Shown here: piece by piece, positions 19,901 through 28,640 of the stretch
Layout: each line of letters starts with the position of its first letter
Position numbering within the stretch: position 1 is the stretch's first letter
NCBI GenBank assembly: GCA_032718475.1
Contig: JAUCBJ010008657.1
Span: 1-35,880 of the forward strand
Source of the DNA: Nemertoderma westbladi
Taxonomy: Eukaryota; Xenacoelomorpha; Nemertodermatida; Nemertodermatidae
DNA: 35,880 bases
Reading direction: 5' to 3'
Position numbers and translations under genes: made by a program
The notes under the pieces: generated by a model
The model's input: the letters and a program-made list of their open reading frames with translations, nothing else
What the model was told of the DNA's origin: nothing
The model's database searches: none

Positions 19901-21693
19901 GCCTCTCGGTTGTCCTCTGCAGTAGTACGCACTACCGAACAGGCGTTGGAAGGGCTTGAGATTATCCCAAAGGCCTGGATGGTCATCCAGTACTCCACCG
20001 GTTTCTGGTTGAGGTCTCCTTCGGGCCACCACAGAAATCGTAGACTATCTCGATCCCTATCTAACACCTTGACTTGTAAGAACATGCCTTCTATATCGGA
20101 GGCGAAAGCAATCGAATATTGTCTCAATCTTAAAAGAATTCCCAACAAAGATTGAAGCAAGTTGGGTCCGGGTAACAATTCAGAGTTAAGGGATTGACCC
20201 ATGTAAAGAGCGGAGCCATCAAACACTACTCTCACTTCGTGTGGTTTACCGGGTTTAGGAACGTAATGGTGAGTTAAATAATACGTTCTTTCAGTCACAG
20301 GTGTTTCTTCCGGTACTCTCTCCGCGTATCCCTTATTAATAAATTTTTCCAGCTGTGTTTGATACATGGCTTTAGCTGAAGAATTAGCCGTAAGGCGTCG
20401 ATGGAGTTGCGCGATTCTTTTTTCCGCCAAAGGTCTGTTATTGATGAACTTCGGTTCTCTCTTGCAAAAAGGTAAACCGACTTCGTACCTTCCTTGATCT
20501 TTGAGGAAACGTGTAGTCGTCTCTTGGATCTGCTTGGCCCTTTCCTCTTCCACCGACAAGGCTTTATCGTAGGAATTGGGCTCTACCGCCTCTTGCGTAA
20601 AGAATCGTACAGCATGTTCATCTCGAGTCTTGGCATTGCAACGCTCAATGACGTCATTTAACTCGTCGTTATAAGCTTCTCGTTCAGATGGATAGAGAAG
20701 TTGACATAAGTTAACTTGGTTTTGCCAAGCCTCATTTTCCTTAAGGAGATCGATGGTATTCTCCTCATCAAAAAGCTGGTGAACGTCGTCGTTATCTGAG
20801 GAGTATGGAATTCCCTCAGTTGAATCGTCTCCCTCACTAGCATCATCTTCCCATTCACTCACCTGGCAGACTCTCTCTTGCGGTAGTCTTTCTCTGAGTG
20901 TTCTACGGGAAGGGCCAGTAAAGTACCAACCTACTCTAGTTCTTACCGCATAGGTCTGTAGGGGCTGCGGTTGAGCAGGCCGTTTCTCTAATGTCTCCAG
21001 CGCCTCATGCGCGTTTTGGCCGATGAGTATTTGTACTCCAGGATAATCAGTCTGGAATCGAGGTATGTTAAGATGTTGGATGCTCTCATCCTCGTCCCAA
21101 TTATAAAGGTCTGCTTGAGTAGTAGCGAAGTTCTTTATAGCCACCATTTTCACTGACCTTATGCTATGTTCTCCTAGTTCGTCCTGGGGGGTGGACAACG
21201 CTCCTACATAATAATCCGCTGTGATTGTAGATTTCCAAACTTGCATTATGCCAGACATGTTGAGCTTAGTTTGGAACTTGAGTTGTCCAGCAAATATATC
21301 TTCGGCTAGCTCTTTGTCGATGAATGTTCCTGTACTACCGGAGTCAAGGAGGGCGTTCACTACATAACTCCTCTTAGGTCCGTGAACCCTCACTTGCACC
21401 ACAGGAAACTCTCGGATCCCTACATTGGAAGATGGCTCTTTCCAAGATGGTTGTCGCTCAGAAGTAATTAGAGTGAAGTCGTTGTCTGTATCCTTTTCAT
21501 AGGTGAGCGCTCGATACACTGCGGTATTTATCATGTAACAGGATTCGTTTTCGTCGGAGAACTCGTCTGTGTAGAATCCTTCCATCTCAGATTGATCAGT
21601 GTCGTTCACATCACTGAATTGGACATGTAGCTCGCTTCTCTGACGTCGCTTCACTTTCCACTTGGGAAAAAGTAGCGTTTGTTGATTCTCCAT
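16975..21693 (-). CDS. pol: BEL/Pao LTR-retrotransposon Pol polyprotein
   Basis: An uninterrupted ORF of 1572 codons from a true ATG at 21693. It encodes the replication enzymes of a BEL/Pao retrotransposon. In order: aspartic protease (DUF1758-like) with active site LLDSGSTG at 116-123; Pao-type reverse transcriptase with IAFASDIEGMF (Asp533) and IYMDD (612-615); RNase H with FGDAS (Asp792), RAEL (Glu833), WTDA (Asp863) and NPADIASRG (Asp909); integrase zinc finger H1170/H1175/C1205/C1208; and an integrase core with Asp1241 (TGVDLFGP), Asp1303 (RSDKGTNF) and Glu1353 (WGGSWERL). A DUF5641-like end follows (DMVLIVDPDLPRKRWQTGRI). All catalytic residues I can check are present. The usual Gag part is absent from this ORF, so Gag was either separate or lost. 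Lack of stops suggests a young copy. Confidence 0.95.
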   Translation of the reverse strand: MENQQTLLFPKWKVKRRQRSELHVQFSDVNDTDQSEMEGFYTDEFSDENESCYMINTAVYRALTYEKDTDNDFTLITSERQPSWKEPSSNVGIREFPVVQVRVHGPKRSYVVNALLDSGSTGTFIDKELAEDIFAGQLKFQTKLNMSGIMQVWKSTITADYYVGALSTPQDELGEHSIRSVKMVAIKNFATTQADLYNWDEDESIQHLNIPRFQTDYPGVQILIGQNAHEALETLEKRPAQPQPLQTYAVRTRVGWYFTGPSRRTLRERLPQERVCQVSEWEDDASEGDDSTEGIPYSSDNDDVHQLFDEENTIDLLKENEAWQNQVNLCQLLYPSEREAYNDELNDVIERCNAKTRDEHAVRFFTQEAVEPNSYDKALSVEEERAKQIQETTTRFLKDQGRYEVGLPFCKREPKFINNRPLAEKRIAQLHRRLTANSSAKAMYQTQLEKFINKGYAERVPEETPVTERTYYLTHHYVPKPGKPHEVRVVFDGSALYMGQSLNSELLPGPNLLQSLLGILLRLRQYSIAFASDIEGMFLQVKVLDRDRDSLRFLWWPEGDLNQKPVEYWMTIQAFGIISSPSNACSVVRTTAEDNREAFSKEVIDNIKRDIYMDDNLKSLPSVEEAIEVAKGTVECLKRGGFRLTKFTSNSREFLESIPAEDRGAKDLDLIKDDLPETKTLGLKWDTERDILFFQLKQRDNPVRTKRICLSILSTYFDPLGFISPVILIARSLVQQMWLENHSWDDPLKGELLKKWMKWEDSLPAIEDFIISRSYFGHVLPTYSYQLHVFGDASDMGIGIVAYLRVETPDGIKVALVTSKALINNKLKVPRAELKAALYATAIGRNVTEQIDYTLEKTVYWTDALLVLEYITNEVCQFSVFVTNRVAIILSRTTMDQWRHCPGTINPADIASRGATPKELVNTPEWLGGPDFLYREEEEWPPHLTTAEIRQAKGAEKVKPKTRASKSKLFKPAVDLSVLFTSGDDALDQKPTATTKEVLEIRDKDWKSGIPDISQGLSPLLQRAIRHYSSWNRLCKAVTYLKRCFHHRYSGTKTHSDDAPSTSARVHVVKDLPQYKVSNRFLKEKISYQEHDETNKQMLRLLQCYEDSDKYFLLLRNPQMRLRDRFSSTMIDGLIRVGGRLTNAPLSFDTKFPILIRNLDIQIKMIVDVHSKLYHAGRERVLSEIRTRYYFYKPRKALNQVLRNCIPCRKAFSRPLTQREAELPRERVSFYEPPFANTGVDLFGPIEVYRARTIVKRWCVIFVCMTCRAIHLDMVNDLSTNSFVLSLRRHIARFGTSNTMRSDKGTNFIGANNEIQAYVKDWNKRQVDDQLKITASSWTFNAADAPWWGGSWERLIRSVKTAFHFIVPCRAYLTDELLRTLMEEIAAYLNERPLMPVSSNPDSLEALTPAHFLLKKPVAMLPRSEITDGDEYCRRTWQLMQLLSRRFADHFEKHYLPTLQLRTKWFAQQENVSAGDMVLIVDPDLPRKRWQTGRIIETYISSDGLVRSVELVVMRQNFKKPGIVFETQQLNRPVGRLCLLERDRELSGNYGRQETLPTTTSLIQPTSRDSPT

Positions 21694-22499
21694 GTAAACT
21701 TACGACCAGCTGTATATACAAGAAACGGGCGCTAGTAACCGTTACTTGTACTCGTAGAATAATTTATTGTTGCATATAAAACTGGCGTTACTATAAACAG
21801 ATTTGAAACCCCGTATAAATAGTTCCTTTAAGTTGTGTGTCTGGACTGCTTACGTCTTTATGTCTAACTGAAAACTGTATTCATTCGAGACTTATGGAAG
21901 TCGGATTTATGAAACTGACAATCCGAGATACCGATGTCACAGGAATTAATTTTGTGCACGTATTAAAATATGTTAGTTTGCTATTAATATTAGGCGTCAT
22001 ATGACAATACTGTAACACACACCCCAATGCGATGAGTTGCAATACCGTACAGTCTATAGACCACCAACCTCAATGTTATTGTGCTACCAACGTTAATCAA
22101 CAACGGAATGACTTGAATCCATTCTCTTTATCTTTATCGATAACATAATAATAACATAAATCGCAATAAATCAAATGATATAACAAATTAATTAATAGAC
22201 AAACAATAAATCGACATAATACGAATCAATATCACAAATTGACATCGGCAATATCACGAATTGACGTGAATATTCCGACCCACAAATCTACTAACAGCTA
22301 GTGAGTTGTTAACTAATAAATGTGAATATTCCGACCCACAAATCTACTAACAGCTAGTGAGTTGTTAACTAATAAATCTTCAATAGTTAGCTGACCAACT
22401 GATATAATGCTATACTATATATAGGCTGGGGCTGGTAAGCTGAATGCAAATGGGTATTAGCCAATCAGAGCTATTCTGCATGGCCCTTGCCGTATAACA
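21694..22499 (-). promoter_or_regulatory. Upstream region of the BEL/Pao pol with LTR-like promoter signals
   Basis: No ORF is seen. On the minus strand the right end begins TGTTATACGGC (22499 leftward), echoing TGTTATACGAG at the start of the left inverted-repeat arm (7855). In transcription order there follow CTGATTGGCT (CCAAT box, about 22465-22456), octamer ATTTGCAT (22451-22444), TATATATAG (about 22430-22420) and an initiator-like ATCAGTTGGTCAG. This is the layout of an LTR promoter driving leftward transcription toward pol. A strong splice-donor-like GTCGTAAGT sits just before the pol ATG, near 21705. A matching 3' LTR was not found, so the 5' LTR call is inference. Confidence 0.4.
22266..22377. 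repeat. Exact 56-bp tandem duplication
   Basis: Two identical head-to-tail copies (22266-22321 and 22322-22377) beginning GTGAATATTCCGACCCAC and ending TTAACTAATAAAT. Perfect identity means a recent event. The copies lie just downstream of the minus-strand TATA/initiator signals, within the putative transcribed leader. Confidence 0.95.
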
Positions 22500-22553
22500 T
22501 AATAATTCTCTGGCAGAAGTAAATTAACAATATGGGGCGAGCCTGCGAGGTAA

Positions 22554-23483
22554 ATGCCATTCACTAGTGGCATTAACAAACCGCGATCACTACGGCAAAT
22601 GGCGGGATTGGCAGACGAGTATGCATCCTCACGCGGGTGGAATAATCAAACTCGAGCAACCAAAGATTCTTGGACCCCTAGCCCTAGAAAATTTGAACGC
22701 GATTATAAATTTCAACCAGAGAAATGGAGCTCTAATATGGCACCATTGAATAACACAACTAATACCGGTCCGTTGTCAATGGGTGGAAGTGGAGGAAACG
22801 ACTCCACTCCACGTCGATTTCCACGTTGCCGACTTTGTGACCAACACGGATTTAAAGATGAATTTCACTGGAAAGAACAATGTCCTCGAGATGAACGCTA
22901 TGGTTTAGCAAAATCATCTTATACCCCCAGATACAACTCTGGTTCGTCAACATCTGCGTCGGGTAGACTTGAGGGGAAGGCCGCTACTGTTGTTCCTCCT
23001 CCACGACAACAGCAAGATGAACAAGTTATGGATCTATTATTTGGTGAAGCAAACATCGTTAGTGGTACGGAAACTAAATTAGGTATTCGTTGTTCTTTCC
23101 CAATTAATATTGGTTGTTCGAAATATAATGCATTAATTGATACAGGTTGCCAAGCAACATTAATATCTCTCCCTACTGCTCAAATAATTATCAAAGAGTT
23201 GGAAATTTCTCGTGAAAATGTGTATACAGGCTCCAATATGTTAAGTTTAAATTCGGCAACAAGTACACCATTGGATATTTGTGCAAGAATATCCGCGCCA
23301 GTTGAACTGGATGGATGTACGAGTACGGTGCATCTATGGATTGTTCGTGATTTCGACCATTCTGTAGTTTTAGGCACAGATGTTCTACCAAATCTAGGCG
23401 TTACATTGCGGACACGGCATACAACTATAATCGGCGATACTGATAACTCAACTTTGGCAATGGAGACTATAATAAGTCTCTGA
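22554..23483 (+). CDS. Ty3/gypsy Gag C-terminus plus protease (5'-truncated)
   Basis: An ORF of 309 codons. It begins in the C-terminal part of a Gag capsid (RSLRQMAGLADEYASSRGW resembles the end of the gypsy capsid helical domain). A CCHC-like zinc knuckle follows (CRLCDQHGFKDEFHWKEQC, spacing C-x2-C-x9-H-x4-C, with a longer loop than the classic x4). Then comes a retropepsin with active site ALIDTGCQATLIS and a flap/C-terminal region ending VVLGTDVLPNLGV. The bulk of the capsid is missing and TAA directly precedes the ATG, so the 5' end of the element has been lost. The ORF overlaps the open pol frame by only about 8 nt, pol being in the +1 frame. That needs either a +1 frameshift or a one-base mutation. 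Confidence 0.85.
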   Translation: MPFTSGINKPRSLRQMAGLADEYASSRGWNNQTRATKDSWTPSPRKFERDYKFQPEKWSSNMAPLNNTTNTGPLSMGGSGGNDSTPRRFPRCRLCDQHGFKDEFHWKEQCPRDERYGLAKSSYTPRYNSGSSTSASGRLEGKAATVVPPPRQQQDEQVMDLLFGEANIVSGTETKLGIRCSFPINIGCSKYNALIDTGCQATLISLPTAQIIIKELEISRENVYTGSNMLSLNSATSTPLDICARISAPVELDGCTSTVHLWIVRDFDHSVVLGTDVLPNLGVTLRTRHTTIIGDTDNSTLAMETIISL

Positions 23484-26400
23484 ATATATACACTATAAAT
23501 CTCTGAATAACAAAGACACAACTTCTGGACTTTGTGCTTTGATAGTGGATCGACAAATTCCACCAAGATCAGCGAGTTACTTGAAGGTTCAGCTTTCAGA
23601 TAATTTATGTATTGGTGAAAAACGACCATTTATATTCGAACCTTGTATGGAGGTTCTAGCAGATTACGGTTTACATAGCTCTGATGCTGTTCTAGAATTT
23701 CAAGAAGATGGGTACGGCCTTGTAGGTGTACTCAATCTTAATGCATTGCACAAAGCAATGCCTGAAGGATTGGTTATCGGTAACTGCACATTACTAACGG
23801 ATGAAGAAAATATTGGTGAAATTACTACAGCGGATATAAAAACTGTAAGTTCTGACGACGGTCTCGCGGCATTAATTACAGATCCGGAGGAACGGAACAA
23901 GCTTATTCGCGACCATATTGGGGACTCTAATGACGAGTTAAACAGCGAACAACAAACCCAATTATTAAATCTTCTTCAGGATTTTAATGACATTTTTCAA
24001 TTGTCGGATGATGAATTTGGTTGGACAGATTTAACTGTCCATCAAATAAATACGGAGAAAGCAATACCAATCAAACAAGGTTTGAGACGCACATCACATG
24101 AACTAAAGGCAGTGGTGGCAGAGCAAATAAATCGGATGTTAAAACTTGGAGTTATTCGTCCCTCACAAAGTCCTTGGTCGTCCCCTGTGGTGATTACACC
24201 TAAACCGGACGGCTCACCAAGATTTTGTGTGGACTACCGTAAATTAAATAATATTACAGTAAAGGATAATTATCCTTTACCCCAGGTCGATGACCTTCTA
24301 GATGACCTCCGAAACTCAAAATTTTTTACAACCCTGGATTTGGCAATGGGATATTGGCAAATCCCTCTTTCGGAGGAAGATATACCTAAAACAGCTTTTA
24401 CTTGCTGTTCGGGTTTTTATGAATTTCTCGTTTTGGCTTTTGGACTGTGTAATGCACCAGCCACTTTTCAACGGGCAATGGAAAAAATGATAAGAAAGAT
24501 AAAACTAGATGAAATTAATAGCAATTCTAGTACAGTTGCTATTCCTACTGAGAATCCCTTTCACGTGTACTTGGATGATATTTTAATTGGTTCAGAGGAT
24601 TTTAAAAGGCACCTTTATCATTTGCGCCTACTTTTTATGACGATTCGTGAACATTCATTGAAACTTAAAATTAGTAAATGCAAATTTGCAAAATCGAAAA
24701 CTGTGTATTTAGGCCACATTATATCACGTAATGGCATTAGCCCGGACCCTAAAAACGTAAACAAAGTTTTGAATTTTCCGGAACCAAAGAATGTAAAAGA
24801 ATTGCGTGGTTTTCTTGGGCTTAGTAATTATTACAGACGATTCATTGAAGGGTATGGCCGAATTGCAAAACCACTGTATTCACTTTTGCACAAAAACTCA
24901 GTTTGGGCTTGGACAAATGAGACTCAGCTGGCTTATTGGGAATTAAAAAATAGACTTTTATCCACGCCTGTTTTACAGTACCCAGATTTTAATAAACCAT
25001 TCGTTGTAGAATGTGATGCTAGTCAAACTGGTTTTGGTGCTGTACTATCGCAACATAATGATATTGATAATAAACTGCACCCGGTTGCTTATGCCTCCAA
25101 GCATATTGATAATAGCCAGCGCCGCTTCAGTGTCCCTCATCTTGAACTAGGGGGTTTAAATTGGGCCTGCAATCATTTTAAACATTACTTATTCGGCCGG
25201 TGCAGTTCTACTGTAGTTTTTACAGACCATGCGTCTATCAAAGGTATTTTAAAGGGACGAGCTGACTTAGATGGTCCTATGGCTCGTTGGGTGTTTAATA
25301 TTATTGAATATGTGTCACCAGACAATATTTTTCATAAACCTGGAAAAGCTAATGGAAATGCTGACGCCCTTTCTAGAATGCCTGAGACGCAACCTACCGT
25401 TTTGGGCGAGGACGGATTTTGTGGAATAAATACAAATGTAAAAGTAATAGATAAATTTGAAAAACTAAGAGAAGAAACGGATTTATTGAAGGAATTACAA
25501 ATGATGGATTCCGAATTAGAAATTTTGATAGATTTTCATGTAAATAAAATCTTGCCTTCAGATGTAGAAGGAAAACGTTTTGTTGAGTCTTTTGGGAGCT
25601 CAACGACATTGATTGATGGTGTACTTTATAAATTGGACGACAGTGACGATTTTCGACAACCTCGGTTGGCAGTTCCTAAAAACTGGCGTTTTAAATTATG
25701 GACAGAAATTCATGGCGGTAAATTTGCGGGCCATTTATCGGATAGGAAAAATTGGAGTGTATTGAGGTTACAGTATTGGTGGCCACGAATGCGCGTAGAT
25801 ATTTTCAAGTGGTGCCACAGCTGCTTGAAATGTGCATCACGTTACCCTGGGCGTGGTCAGTCTCCATTATTGAAACCCCTTCCTGTTGGTGGGCCTTTTG
25901 ATCGCGTAGCCGTCGATGTGTTATCGTTGCCACTTACTCGTAGTGGAAATAAATATTGTGTAATATTCGGTGATTATCTTACCAAGTGGATTGAAGCTTA
26001 TCCAACCGGAGATGAAAAAGCAATAACAATTGCTAGTTGTTTTGTTGACTTTATTGGGCGTCACGGTGTCCCTCGGGAATTACTATCGGATAGGGGGACA
26101 AATTTTCTCTCCGATCTATTTTTGGCAGTGTGTGACCTATGTGGAATAAAAAAGATAAATACGAGTGCATTTCACCCTCAAACAGATGGTATGGTGGAAC
26201 GGTTCAATCGGACGCTTCTAAATATGTTATCTAAAATGGCAGAGAGACATAGCGATGATTGGGATAAAGTATTACCATGTGTTCTATTCGCATATAGAAC
26301 AGCAGAACACTCATCCTCGCGCGAGTCCCCGTTCTTTCTTTTGTATGGACGTGACGCGCGTCTCCCCACGGAAACAGCTATCAGTAGCCCCCGTACGGTC

Positions 26401-26781
26401 TATCAAGTTAACCTTGACGACTACAAAACCGAATTGACGGATTACCTTACGACCGCCTGGGATCTCGCTCGTCGCAACATCGATAGTTCGCAAGCTGTTT
26501 ATAAAGAACAGTACGACAAACGACGTCAACCAATCTCCTATCGAGTGGGAGATAGAGTCTTCCTACATCGTCCCGATGTAGTTAAAGGGCCCGGCTATAA
26601 ACTTGTTCGGCCATTCCACGGCCCCTATCGAATCCTCAAAATTAATGAAAACAATGCTGAAATTAGACTTGTTGATAAACCGCAAGATAAACCATTATAT
26701 GTAGCTATAAACCGTCTACGTAATTGTAAACTAGAGCTTGCAAATGTTTCATACTCTGGTGCTGGTAAACCAACAAGTTAA
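23476..26781 (+). CDS. pol: Ty3/gypsy Pol: reverse transcriptase, RNase H, integrase
   Basis: The frame is open from 23476 to TAA 26779-26781. No good ATG marks the start, so expression by frameshift from gag-pro is expected. Counting residues from TTG 23539: RT carries FFTTLDLAMGYWQIPL (Asp267) and VYLDD (343-347); about 25 extra residues, Asn/Ser-rich, lie between the ATFQRAMEKMI helix and YLDD, where typical gypsy RTs are shorter. RNase H shows ECDASQTG (Asp493), Glu536, FTDH (Asp563) and NADALSRM (Asp609). The integrase has an HHCC zinc finger (H725, H732, C762, C765), core residues Asp793, Asp851 (LLSDRGTNFL) and Glu887 (GMVERFNRTL), and a GPY/F module (RPFHGPYRIL). The reading frame is intact, so the copy may be young despite its truncated gag. 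Confidence 0.95.
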   Translation, partial: VSEYIHYKSLNNKDTTSGLCALIVDRQIPPRSASYLKVQLSDNLCIGEKRPFIFEPCMEVLADYGLHSSDAVLEFQEDGYGLVGVLNLNALHKAMPEGLVIGNCTLLTDEENIGEITTADIKTVSSDDGLAALITDPEERNKLIRDHIGDSNDELNSEQQTQLLNLLQDFNDIFQLSDDEFGWTDLTVHQINTEKAIPIKQGLRRTSHELKAVVAEQINRMLKLGVIRPSQSPWSSPVVITPKPDGSPRFCVDYRKLNNITVKDNYPLPQVDDLLDDLRNSKFFTTLDLAMGYWQIPLSEEDIPKTAFTCCSGFYEFLVLAFGLCNAPATFQRAMEKMIRKIKLDEINSNSSTVAIPTENPFHVYLDDILIGSEDFKRHLYHLRLLFMTIREHSLKLKISKCKFAKSKTVYLGHIISRNGISPDPKNVNKVLNFPEPKNVKELRGFLGLSNYYRRFIEGYGRIAKPLYSLLHKNSVWAWTNETQLAYWELKNRLLSTPVLQYPDFNKPFVVECDASQTGFGAVLSQHNDIDNKLHPVAYASKHIDNSQRRFSVPHLELGGLNWACNHFKHYLFGRCSSTVVFTDHASIKGILKGRADLDGPMARWVFNIIEYVSPDNIFHKPGKANGNADALSRMPETQPTVLGEDGFCGINTNVKVIDKFEKLREETDLLKELQMMDSELEILIDFHVNKILPSDVEGKRFVESFGSSTTLIDGVLYKLDDSDDFRQPRLAVPKNWRFKLWTEIHGGKFAGHLSDRKNWSVLRLQYWWPRMRVDIFKWCHSCLKCASRYPGRGQSPLLKPLPVGGPFDRVAVDVLSLPLTRSGNKYCVIFGDYLTKWIEAYPTGDEKAITIASCFVDFIGRHGVPRELLSDRGTNFLSDLFLAVCDLCGIKKINTSAFHPQTDGMVERFNRTLLNMLSKMAERHSDDWDKVLPCVLFAYRTAEHSSSRESPFFLLYGRDARLPTETAISSPRTVYQVNLDDYKTELTDYLTTAWDLARRNIDSSQAVYKEQYDKRRQPISYRVGDRVFLHRPDVVKGPGYKLVRPFHGPYRILKINENNAEIRLVDKPQDKPLYVAINRLRNCKLELANVSYSGAGKPTS

Positions 26782-27030
26782 TCTGTTTTTCACTTTTCTT
26801 TTTGTTGCAATTATTTTTTTATTTCAGTCATTGATTGAAGTGCTTATTTGACGAGAAGTTGATTTTACATTATTAGTTACTATTAATTTCAAACTATAAG
26901 TAGTTCTACAGTATCTACAGTTCTCTGTTGGTGGTGACGTTTTTATTATGCCTATTAATGTTTATTTATACATATTGGTGACTAGACACAAGCCCTGAGG
27001 GCAGGGCTATTATTTTAAGCGGGGGGGCGT
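26782..27030 (+). other. 3' untranslated segment and polypurine tract of the gypsy element
   Basis: Noncoding sequence between the pol stop codon and the LTR. It contains a small hairpin (AGCCCT/AGGGCT, about 26992-27009) and ends in AAGCGGGGGGGCGT (27017-27030), a convincing polypurine tract for plus-strand priming immediately before the LTR. Confidence 0.7.
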
Positions 27031-27357
27031 TGTAAGGCCCTGACTGAGTCGTTATACTGTATGATATACAGTATATACATGGTGGTATGAGAAGACATAC
27101 AGTAGGACCTGGACTGACAGAAGGACGTCAGAGAGGGATAGCTAAAGATTGTGATAGGCCTAGTTGGAGTAGAGACGTTTCGGCATTCGGATAGATTTAT
27201 ATACGGTTACGGTACCTACTGACTTACACGTGCTGAGGTAGTATTATTATATTATATATATTTTGTTATTGTTATGAAAGATAATATATTTGGAAGGGTT
27301 TTTATTCATTTATTTATTCGTTTCACTTATTTGCACCGTCAACGACCGGCGCTTACA
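27031..27357 (+). mobile_element. 3' LTR of the Ty3/gypsy element
   Basis: This 327-bp LTR starts TGTAAGGCCC directly after the polypurine tract and ends GGCGCTTACA, giving the 6-bp inverted ends TGTAAG/CTTACA. A TATA-like TTATATAC lies near 27197. The sequence to its right at once continues a LINE reading frame on the minus strand, which fixes the boundary. No 5' LTR copy is visible before 22554. Confidence 0.8.
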
Positions 27358-28640
27358 AACGAATTATGGTTTGATGATTGATGTGTGTTATGTGAGTGAA
27401 CAGCCGACACTGAGGTCAAAAGGTTTGGTATGACATCATGGGGGAGAATGTTATTGAGATACTTAAAGCTGATCAACGCGATGCTCTCAACGTACATCAC
27501 GGAAATAGTCAGGGGTTTAAATTCTGGATTGCGTTTGTTTATAATATTTATGATTTTAGTTTGAGCCTTTTGGAGTTTTCCAATTGTCATTGTATTTACA
27601 GATTATTTGCATCTGTTTCTTGGTGTTGGGTCGCTTGTATTGTCAGCACTATGATTCAGTGATGTGTGGCCCCAGACAGCGATACACAGTAATTTAAATA
27701 TGGATTAATCAAGGAGTAGTAAAGGCAATGTAGGGCTTGGCCAGATGCAAATGCTTTGACTTTGTTTATTACACCAATGTTTTTGCTAACAGTAGAAAAT
27801 AATTTTAGGATTTGTGGTTTCCAAGATAAATTTTCATCAATGATGATTCCCAAAAATTTGATGCTGTTTGATTTTTAGATAATTTGGTCATTAATTTTAA
27901 CAGTCGTGGGATTAATTGGTAGGGAAACGTTATGAGGTTTTATTATTAAATATTTCGTTTTTTTAATTTAGGGAAAGACGGTTTACACAAAACCATCTAA
28001 AAAGTTTATGAAGTTGCACATTCACCGTCGTAATAACTGTGTCAATATCCTTGTGTGAGCAAACAATATTTGTGTCGTCAGCAAATAAAATAAAAAATTT
28101 TTTTTTTGAAACATTGACGATGTCGTTACAGTAAATAAGGAATAATAGGGATCCCAAAATGGATCCTTGCGGCACCCCATAGATAGTTTATATTAAGGAG
28201 GTCAGAAGAACTGTTACCTATGGCAACACATTGTTTACGGTTACTTAAGTAGCTATTAAACCAGTTCAGCGCGTTTCCACCAATCCCATGAGCCTGTAGT
28301 TTTTGAAAGAGGATATCGTGGTTTACTGTATCAAAGGCCTTGGCAAGGTCAATAGATTTATTTTCAGCTGCAGATGTTATATTAGCAAGGAGAGATAGTA
28401 GTGCTAGTTGAATTTAAGATTTGACTAGTTGAGTTTAAGACGGAGACCAAATTGCCTTGGTGAGAGAATGTTATGGCTATTAAGGTACTTAATCAATTGC
28501 TTGTATACAATTTTTTCGTAGATTTTGGAGAACAGTGGGATCACGGATATGGTTCTATAATTTTGGGGCAGGGTGAGGTCCTCAGATTTAAACACAGGGA
28601 TAACTCTGGCTATTTTAAGTGCATCTGGTACAATACCTGT
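27358..28640 (-). pseudogene. Jockey/CR1-like LINE reverse transcriptase remnant
   Basis: A minus-strand non-LTR RT read through several frameshifts. From right to left: YRTISVIPLFSKIYEKIVYK (about 28560-28500), DLAKAFDTVNHDILFQKL with the first catalytic Asp (about 28350-28300), GVPQGSILGS-type turn (about 28175), ILFADDTNIV catalytic box (about 28080), IDENLSWKPQI (about 27840), SLINPYLNYC (about 27700) and a C-terminal LISFKYLNNILPHDV segment (about 27460). A stretch before the DLAKAFD box is scrambled by indels. The frame ends abruptly at the gypsy LTR, so the LINE was probably the insertion target. The missing LINE 3' end is not seen beyond the gypsy 5' end. Confidence 0.85.

Noticed and set aside
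19550-20155. 201-codon plus-strand ORF
   Set aside because: It is antisense to the BEL/Pao RT/RNase H coding region and has no independent motif.
12720-22499. One minus-strand BEL/Pao element running from 22499 (5' LTR) to 12720 (3' LTR) with a third gene after pol
   Set aside because: The two candidate LTRs resemble each other only in the first 40 bases or so and differ elsewhere; LTRs of one copy with an intact pol should be nearly identical.
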